Assembly (NCBI GenBank): GCA_027314465.1
Contig: DAHVAU010000004.1
Location: forward strand, 1 to 37,576
Direction of reading: 5' to 3'
DNA length: 37,576 nt
From: Microcaldota archaeon
Lineage (GTDB): Archaea > Micrarchaeota > Micrarchaeia > Micrarchaeales > CABMGC01
A program made the translations under genes and the position numbers. Shown here in pieces: positions 33,236 through 37,576 of the stretch. The notes below the pieces were generated by a model. It saw only the letters and a list, made by a program, of their open reading frames with translations, was not told the DNA's origin and did no database searches. Position 1 is the first letter of the stretch. Each line of letters starts with the position of its first letter.

Positions 33236-33598
33236 TTAGGCGCAGTTTGTGGTAGTGCTAAGTCCACCAGAGGTTGCTATGAGGCTTATGACTCCAGGGG
33301 CGATTATCACTATTATTAGGCCCACTATTCCTCCGACTATCATTCCAAGAGACCAGCCCTGTAGGTTGCCTCTGAGGTTTCCAGCCGCAGGCAGCATGTG
33401 CGCTATTGCGTACATTACGCCTCCTAGTATGAACAATACTAGTGAGATTATTCCCACTACTGTCCTTACAGTAGTTATTATATTACATAGCGAGCTGCTC
33501 ACTGCCGTTGAGGCAGCAGCTGCATTCACGAGCGAAACAACGCTCATTACGCTTACCATTGCCATTACGACAAGGTACAGTCTATTCAGCAATGCCAT
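33236..33598 (-). CDS. VirB2/CedA1-like two-TM pilin candidate
   Basis: 120 residues. Signal peptide about 1-28 ending in an AAAA run. After cysteine 38 come TM1 (about 46-68, VVGIISLVLFILGGVMY), a short loop with AAGNLRGNLQGW (71-82), TM2 (about 84-108), and a small tail ending NCA (C119). The signal peptide plus two-helix hairpin is the layout of VirB2/TrbC pilins and of CedA1-type archaeal conjugative pilins. C38 and C119 would both face outward and could form a disulfide. It has its own strong TATA (33640-33631), as expected for an abundant structural subunit. Confidence 0.65.
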   Translation of the reverse strand: MALLNRLYLVVMAMVSVMSVVSLVNAAAASTAVSSSLCNIITTVRTVVGIISLVLFILGGVMYAIAHMLPAAGNLRGNLQGWSLGMIVGGIVGLIIVIIAPGVISLIATSGGLSTTTNCA

Positions 33599-33630
33599 TC
33601 TATCAACTGCTTGATATGAGGATTGACTGA

Positions 33631-33640
33631 TTTATATAGG
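33631..33640 (-). promoter_or_regulatory. Strong TATA box of the pilin-like gene
   Basis: CCTATATAAA on the minus strand lies about 33-42 nt before ATG 33598, predicting a leader of about 10 nt. Confidence 0.6.
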
Positions 33641-33684
33641 TTTCCATGAAGTTCAGTGCCTTTTAAAGGTTTGTACTGTATATC

Positions 33685-33734
33685 TTAGGTACCAAATTAT
33701 GATAATCAATATAAACTTTGGGTACCAAACTTAT
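33685..33734. promoter_or_regulatory. Duplicated GGTACCAAA operator around the AbrB-like promoter
   Basis: TTAGGTACCAAATTAT (33685-33700) and TTGGGTACCAAACTTAT (33718-33734) are direct repeats 33 bp apart, or three 11-bp turns. They flank the TATA-like CAATATAAAC (33708-33717). GGTACC is palindromic, fitting a dimeric regulator. Confidence 0.6.
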
Positions 33735-33752
33735 CTATATAACAGTGGTTTC

Positions 33753-33968
33753 ATGATACTGCAAAGGCAGCTCGCGAGGAGATACAAAGGCAAGAAATAC
33801 CTGAAATGGACGGTTACAATACCGCCCAGGGGAATAGCCCAGCTGGGGTGGCAGCATGGAGAGGTGCTCAAGGCCACAGTGATTGGGGGCAGGGGCGGAA
33901 AACTGGTAGTTGAGGCTGTTTCTGGAAGGCTCAGGCCGCGCAGGGGCTATGTTGACATAATACCATGA
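33753..33968 (+). CDS. AbrB/SpoVT-like transcription regulator
   Basis: 71 residues. The region KYLKWTVTIPPRGIAQLGWQ then HGEVL matches the swapped-hairpin AbrB core (T/I-P strand, then a helix ending before G-D/E-x-L). A basic N-terminus (RQLARRYKGKK) and a basic C-terminal stretch (GRLRPRRGY) follow the DNA-binding style. ATG 33753 is chosen because a longer reading from 33699 covers the TATA box and operator repeats. It is divergent from the pilin-like gene, so it may repress itself and the pilin operon. It could also be the antitoxin type of AbrB, but no toxin gene is next to it. Confidence 0.7.
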   Translation: MILQRQLARRYKGKKYLKWTVTIPPRGIAQLGWQHGEVLKATVIGGRGGKLVVEAVSGRLRPRRGYVDIIP

Positions 33969-34075
33969 CCGCATTTGCCAAGGGTTTGAAGCAGCTTTGC
34001 TGGCAGCTTTCTGGCAAAAAGCCGCTATTATTATAAGCTTAAGGCTTGAACTATTGTATTGTGTTGTGGTTCTAA

Positions 34076-35248
34076 ATGGCTGAGCAGGAAATCAAGACAA
34101 GCATTGACGCCCTGATGGCGTACCTGAACGAACATGGAGAGTCAAACTCAACAGTAGTGTCTTCGGCGCTTGGAGTAAGCGAGAATGTAGTGCTTGGATG
34201 GGCAAACGTGCTCGAGAAGGCCAAGCTGATAAAGATACTCCACAAGTCCGGAAGAGTCTTCCTTGCGCCCCTTGGGGCCAAGACTGCGATAGCTGAAGGT
34301 GGCAGCAGGCAGGAGGAGAAGTCCAGCGCCGTGATGGAGATCGAATCTCAAGTAGAGATAGTAAAGCAGGTCTCCGCAAGGATAGAGGACCTGAACAAGT
34401 CCCTTGCAAGCGTAGACTCCGTATTTGACACGAAGTACAGGAACGCAAAGAAGATGCTTGACAAGCTCAACTCTGTTGAGGGCGCAGTTGACAAGGCAGA
34501 GAAGAAGATAGCAGGTCGCGGATCCAAGGTAAAGGACATATCTGACAAGGTCGAGAGCGGAATGGAGGGCATGCAGAAGTACATGGATCAGCTCGAATCG
34601 TTCTCTGTTGACACCAACAATGCAAGCGCCATATCGCAGGAGCTTCACGCGCTGCTCAAGACCTATGAGAAGAACGAGGCAGACATGTCAAAGAGTCTTG
34701 AGGCAGTCATATACCAGTACAGGAGGAATGCACTGGACATATCGCGCACAATACGCGAGAAGCACGACCAGCTCAGGCAGGTGCTTGAGTACGAGGACAG
34801 ACAGATCAGACAGTACGAGCACGTAGCCACTGACTATAAGAGGAGCACAGATGCGCTTATCAGGCATGCAGAGAGCATAGAAAAGGACGTGATGGACGAG
34901 GTCGAGAAGGGAAATGCAGATCTTGACAGGCTCGCGCAGGCGGCAACTGTGCAGGTTGCTGGAGTGAAGAGCATAGTTGACGAGATGAAGAAGGATCTGG
35001 GCGGCATCTCTGAGCTTAACGCGCAGCTGCAGGGCCTGAAGAAGGATCTTGCTGATGTTACGGCCATGAGGGATTCGCTGCTCTCCGAGCTCAAGGGCAT
35101 ACAGCAGGAGATCAAGGAGAGCAGGGAGGACTGGCTGAGTTCAGGGATAAAGAAGCGTGCTGCTGGGGCTGCGAGCGCAGCAACGGAGCTTAAGGGAAAG
35201 ATCGGGAAAGTGGAATCGGGGTTCAAGGAGTTGGGCGACAGGAAATGA
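34076..35248 (+). CDS. Winged-helix protein with long coiled coil
   Basis: 390 residues, no TM. Residues 1-70 form a winged helix (DALMAYLNEHGESNSTVVSS, VVLGWANVLEKAKLIKI, wing GRVFLAPLG). From about 85 to 355 the chain is almost continuous coiled coil (for example QVSARIEDLNKSLASVDSVF and DVTAMRDSLLSELKGIQQEI). It ends with an Ala/Lys-rich segment. TATA-like CTATTATTATAAG (34023-34035) precedes ATG 34076. It lies 64 nt before the VirB11-type ATPase. The shape suggests a rod-like scaffold or adaptor for the ATPase rather than a classic regulator. Function unknown. Confidence 0.68.
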   Translation: MAEQEIKTSIDALMAYLNEHGESNSTVVSSALGVSENVVLGWANVLEKAKLIKILHKSGRVFLAPLGAKTAIAEGGSRQEEKSSAVMEIESQVEIVKQVSARIEDLNKSLASVDSVFDTKYRNAKKMLDKLNSVEGAVDKAEKKIAGRGSKVKDISDKVESGMEGMQKYMDQLESFSVDTNNASAISQELHALLKTYEKNEADMSKSLEAVIYQYRRNALDISRTIREKHDQLRQVLEYEDRQIRQYEHVATDYKRSTDALIRHAESIEKDVMDEVEKGNADLDRLAQAATVQVAGVKSIVDEMKKDLGGISELNAQLQGLKKDLADVTAMRDSLLSELKGIQQEIKESREDWLSSGIKKRAAGAASAATELKGKIGKVESGFKELGDRK

Positions 35249-35312
35249 TTCGCTTTGGACTTAGGGCATATGTGGCTGTGCACCAGGCTGCGCGCGTGAG
35301 GATTGGTTCTTG

Positions 35313-36824
35313 ATGGCAGAGGATGTCGTTAGCGGCGTGTTGAAGGAGTACGCAATGTACAAGCTAAACGCCAACGGCATAGAGGCTACCATAAGGATAA
35401 TAGACATAGGCAAGTATGTTCCAGAATACAACGTGAGCGTGCCGGGTCTTGGAGAGGCTACAAGGATACTGCTCACCTCGCTAAGAACAGAATTGCTTAC
35501 CCTCGTTCCGATAGACACAAGCAGGATATCTGATTCCGAGTATGCCAAGGAGCTGAACAGGAAGTACACGAGCGCCGCCTCTGTTGTTATAGACAAGTAC
35601 CTCCCTGGCACGCCCAAGAGCACAAAGGAGGTGCTCATAGCCTACGTAATAAACATCATGCTCGGGCTTGGGGATCTCGAGGTGCTTCTGGCCGACGAGG
35701 ACCTTGAAGAAGTGGCGGTGAACTCGTCAAGGGATGGAGTGTGGGTGTTCCACAAGAAGTTCGGATGGTGCAAGTCCAATGTGAAGATGTACAGCGAGGA
35801 GGCGATATACGACCACGCGGAGCAGATAGGCAGGAGGGTCGGAAGGCAGATAACAACGCTCTCGCCGCTCATGGACGCAGAGCTTACAGATGGATCCAGA
35901 GTCAATGCCACGCTCTACCCAGTCTCCCAGGGAGGGAACACGATCACGATAAGAAAGTTCTCGAAGAACCCGTGGACCATGCCTGCGCTTGTAGCGTCAA
36001 ACTCTGTATCCGCAGAGGTGGCCTCCATACTATGGGTGTGCATACAGAACGAGATCAGCGTTGTGATCTCAGGTGGAACGGCAAGCGGAAAGACAAGCTT
36101 CCTGAACGCAATGAGTATATTCATGCCCACGAACCATCGCATCATATCCATTGAAGAGACCAGGGAACTGACGCTGCCTGAATTCCTGCAGTGGGTCCCG
36201 ATGCTAACAAGACAGCCGAACCCTGAAGGCAAGGGAGAGATCAACCTCTACAACCTCATGATAAATGCGCTAAGGCAGCGACCGGACATAATACTTGTAG
36301 GAGAGATCAGAACCAAATACGACGCCCAGACGCTCTTCGAGGCAATCCACACAGGTCACGCAGTGTACGGCACCATACACGCAGACAACGTGCAGGACAC
36401 CGTGGTGAGGATGACCAACCCGCCCATAGAACTGCCCAAGATAATGCTCAACTCGATGGGAGGGATAATATCGCTGTTCAGGCACAGGAGGCTTGGAATA
36501 AGGAGGACTCTTGAGTTTGGGGAGATGACAAACTCGGGAGATGCAAACGTGCTGTACAGGTGGAATCTGAGGAGCGACAACTTCCCGCAGATATCAAACA
36601 TGACAAGGCTTGCGGAGGTCATTTCGCTCTACGGAGGATACACGTACAACGAGCTCATGGAGGATATACACCAGAAGAGCAAGATACTCGACTGGATGGT
36701 GGCCAACAAGCTTACGGACGTTAACTCCGCAGGCAACTTAATAGCTAAGTATTATAAGGACAAGGATAAGGTAATAAAGTTCGTTGGGGATAATGTCAAG
36801 TACACCCCAGACCTGATCGACTAG
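35313..36824 (+). CDS. Type II/IV secretion ATPase, VirB11/TadA/FlaI type
   Basis: 503 residues. An N-terminal domain of about 230 residues is followed by the motor: Walker A GGTASGKT (about 254-261), Asp box IEETREL (280-286), Walker B DIILVGEIR (325-333) and His box HTGHAVYGTIHADN (346-359), in the canonical order. Archaeal members power pili, archaella or conjugative systems as hexamers. ATG 35313 is preferred over the adjacent TTG 35310. It may drive assembly of the pilin at 33236-33598 or act with a membrane platform encoded beyond the right edge. VirB11, TadA and archaellar FlaI cannot be told apart without a tree. Confidence 0.92.
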   Translation: MAEDVVSGVLKEYAMYKLNANGIEATIRIIDIGKYVPEYNVSVPGLGEATRILLTSLRTELLTLVPIDTSRISDSEYAKELNRKYTSAASVVIDKYLPGTPKSTKEVLIAYVINIMLGLGDLEVLLADEDLEEVAVNSSRDGVWVFHKKFGWCKSNVKMYSEEAIYDHAEQIGRRVGRQITTLSPLMDAELTDGSRVNATLYPVSQGGNTITIRKFSKNPWTMPALVASNSVSAEVASILWVCIQNEISVVISGGTASGKTSFLNAMSIFMPTNHRIISIEETRELTLPEFLQWVPMLTRQPNPEGKGEINLYNLMINALRQRPDIILVGEIRTKYDAQTLFEAIHTGHAVYGTIHADNVQDTVVRMTNPPIELPKIMLNSMGGIISLFRHRRLGIRRTLEFGEMTNSGDANVLYRWNLRSDNFPQISNMTRLAEVISLYGGYTYNELMEDIHQKSKILDWMVANKLTDVNSAGNLIAKYYKDKDKVIKFVGDNVKYTPDLID

Positions 36825-36832
36825 ACAAAAGG

Positions 36833-37438
36833 ATGCCAATGTACTACAACGACTGCGTGCAATACATAAGTTCCGTAGAGGCCTACGACTCGCAGGACAG
36901 GAGCGCCACTGCAGACGTGTATGACTTCGGGGAGCAGGTGCAGATACAGGAGATTGACAGGGCCAAGGCAGCGTCGTTGATCGAGAGCATAGAGGGACTG
37001 GAAGGAGGTACTGCGCAGGGCGCATCCCAGGCGCCCGAAGAGCAGGCTTTGGGACCAAAGCAGAAGGTGCCTCCGCAGAGGGTCACGGGCAGGGCAGGGG
37101 AGCAGGCAGGCAAGGCAGTCCACGCTGCAGGGGACCTATCAAAGCTGATGGCAAATACCGGAGCAGGCGCGGGAAGGGCAGTAAGCGAGCTTTACGCCGT
37201 GGCGGGAAGGGCAGGCGAGAAGATCTCAAAGCGCGTTGGCAGCAAGGGCAGGAAGGAGAAACTGGTTGCTACAGAGCTGTCGCTGCAGGACCAGATTAAC
37301 GAACTGGAGAAGATAGGCCTTGGGCTAGACGGCAACGCATACGGCCCGGAGCAGATATCGATAATCAAGACAGAGATCTTAGGGCTGCTGAAAAACAGGG
37401 GCAAGCCGCCAGCAAACGAGTTCCAGAAGGGGCTTTAA
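36833..37438 (+). CDS. Cytosolic protein of unknown family, possibly truncated by an in-frame TAA
   Basis: 201 residues, no TM. The N-terminal part (1-45) is polar. About 50-140 is low-complexity Ala/Gly/Gln rich. About 145-195 is helical (LVATELSLQDQINELEKIGL and EQISIIKTEILGLLKN). It starts 8 nt after the ATPase stop; ATG 36833 and 36839 are both possible. After TAA at 37436-37438 the same frame continues for 16 sense codons (KLRDERLDEVASKLGL) to TGA 37487-37489, which overlaps the next ATG. This suggests that the original gene was 218 aa. It may be the cytosolic part of a TadC/FlaJ-like platform, but that is only positional inference. Confidence 0.6.
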   Translation: MPMYYNDCVQYISSVEAYDSQDRSATADVYDFGEQVQIQEIDRAKAASLIESIEGLEGGTAQGASQAPEEQALGPKQKVPPQRVTGRAGEQAGKAVHAAGDLSKLMANTGAGAGRAVSELYAVAGRAGEKISKRVGSKGRKEKLVATELSLQDQINELEKIGLGLDGNAYGPEQISIIKTEILGLLKNRGKPPANEFQKGL

Positions 37439-37488
37439 AAGCTAAGAGACGAGAGGCTCGATGAAGTGGCCTCCAAACTGGGATTGTG

Positions 37489-37576
37489 ATGCTTGGTAAA
37501 AAGAAGTTGGTGAACAGACAGATAGTGGGATTCACTAAGCCCAGGAAGATACTGTTCTTCAGGATAAAACCAAAGC
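37489..37576 (+). CDS. Partial gene, N-terminus only
   Basis: The ATG at 37489 overlaps the TGA of the extended reading of the previous gene (TGATG). 29 codons are present before the edge; the product begins MLGKKKLVNRQIVGFTKPRK and continues with a hydrophobic ILFFRI. The family cannot be judged. After a VirB11/TadA-type ATPase, a TadC/FlaJ membrane platform would be expected, but nothing here proves it. Confidence 0.5.
   Translation, partial: MLGKKKLVNRQIVGFTKPRKILFFRIKPK

Noticed and set aside
13099..37576. Integrated conjugative element or provirus
   Set aside because: No integrase, relaxase, transposase, att repeats or change in codon style was seen; the region looks like a resident gene cluster.

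Overview
The window is archaeal. It encodes Cdc48 with a proteasome-docking tail, ribosomal proteins S6e and L40e, aIF2-gamma, a Dim2/Pno1-type KH protein, topoisomerase VI subunit B and a tRNA-Pro without an encoded CCA. Many genes have TATA boxes about 25 nt before a leaderless or short-leader start. Compact spacing, overlapping genes, a duplicated DUF2666-like protein and many lineage-specific membrane proteins suggest a DPANN archaeon, perhaps Micrarchaeota/ARMAN-like. The lineage is an inference; no marker phylogeny could be run.

Left part (1-13080) is mostly information-processing housekeeping. In order: a truncated secreted protein, tRNA-Pro, a DUF7847-like membrane protein, a minus-strand operon (L40e, winged helix, duplicated DUF2666-like protein), a plus-strand operon (cdc48, S6e, NUDIX, aIF2-gamma), a convergent DHH phosphoesterase, a coiled-coil/winged-helix protein preceded by a six-copy 11-bp iteron array, a roughly 700-bp gene-free stretch with one orphan TATA box, then KH protein and Top6B, and an exported protein with repeated HLR/HLK motifs.

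Right part (13099-37576) looks like one large type IV secretion/conjugation-like machine. The minus-strand block (30445 to 13099) holds six tandem polytopic membrane proteins that share a VirB6/CedA-like architecture. It continues with an 811-aa membrane-anchored protein ending in LRV-type repeats, two paralogous two-TM proteins resembling detached VirB4 N-terminal modules, a HerA/VirB4-type ATPase, and small helical, zinc-ribbon, coiled-coil and 52-aa proteins. It ends with an 815-aa surface protein rich in N-glycosylation sequons. Upstream lie a DUF7847-like protein, a GT-C-type glycosyltransferase, and a VirB2/CedA1-like two-TM pilin with its own strong TATA box. Divergent from the pilin is an AbrB-like regulator whose promoter carries two GGTACCAAA repeats. 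Then, on the plus strand, come a winged-helix/coiled-coil protein, a VirB11/TadA/FlaI-type ATPase, a 201-aa protein with a suspicious in-frame stop, and a gene running off the right edge.

As inference, the pilin, six VirB6-like subunits, VirB4-like and VirB11-like ATPases form an envelope channel or pilus related to the crenarchaeal Ced/Ted DNA-exchange systems, but enlarged by gene duplication. The glycosyltransferase may modify its surface parts and the AbrB-like protein may control the divergent modules. None of the transport functions can be proven from sequence alone.
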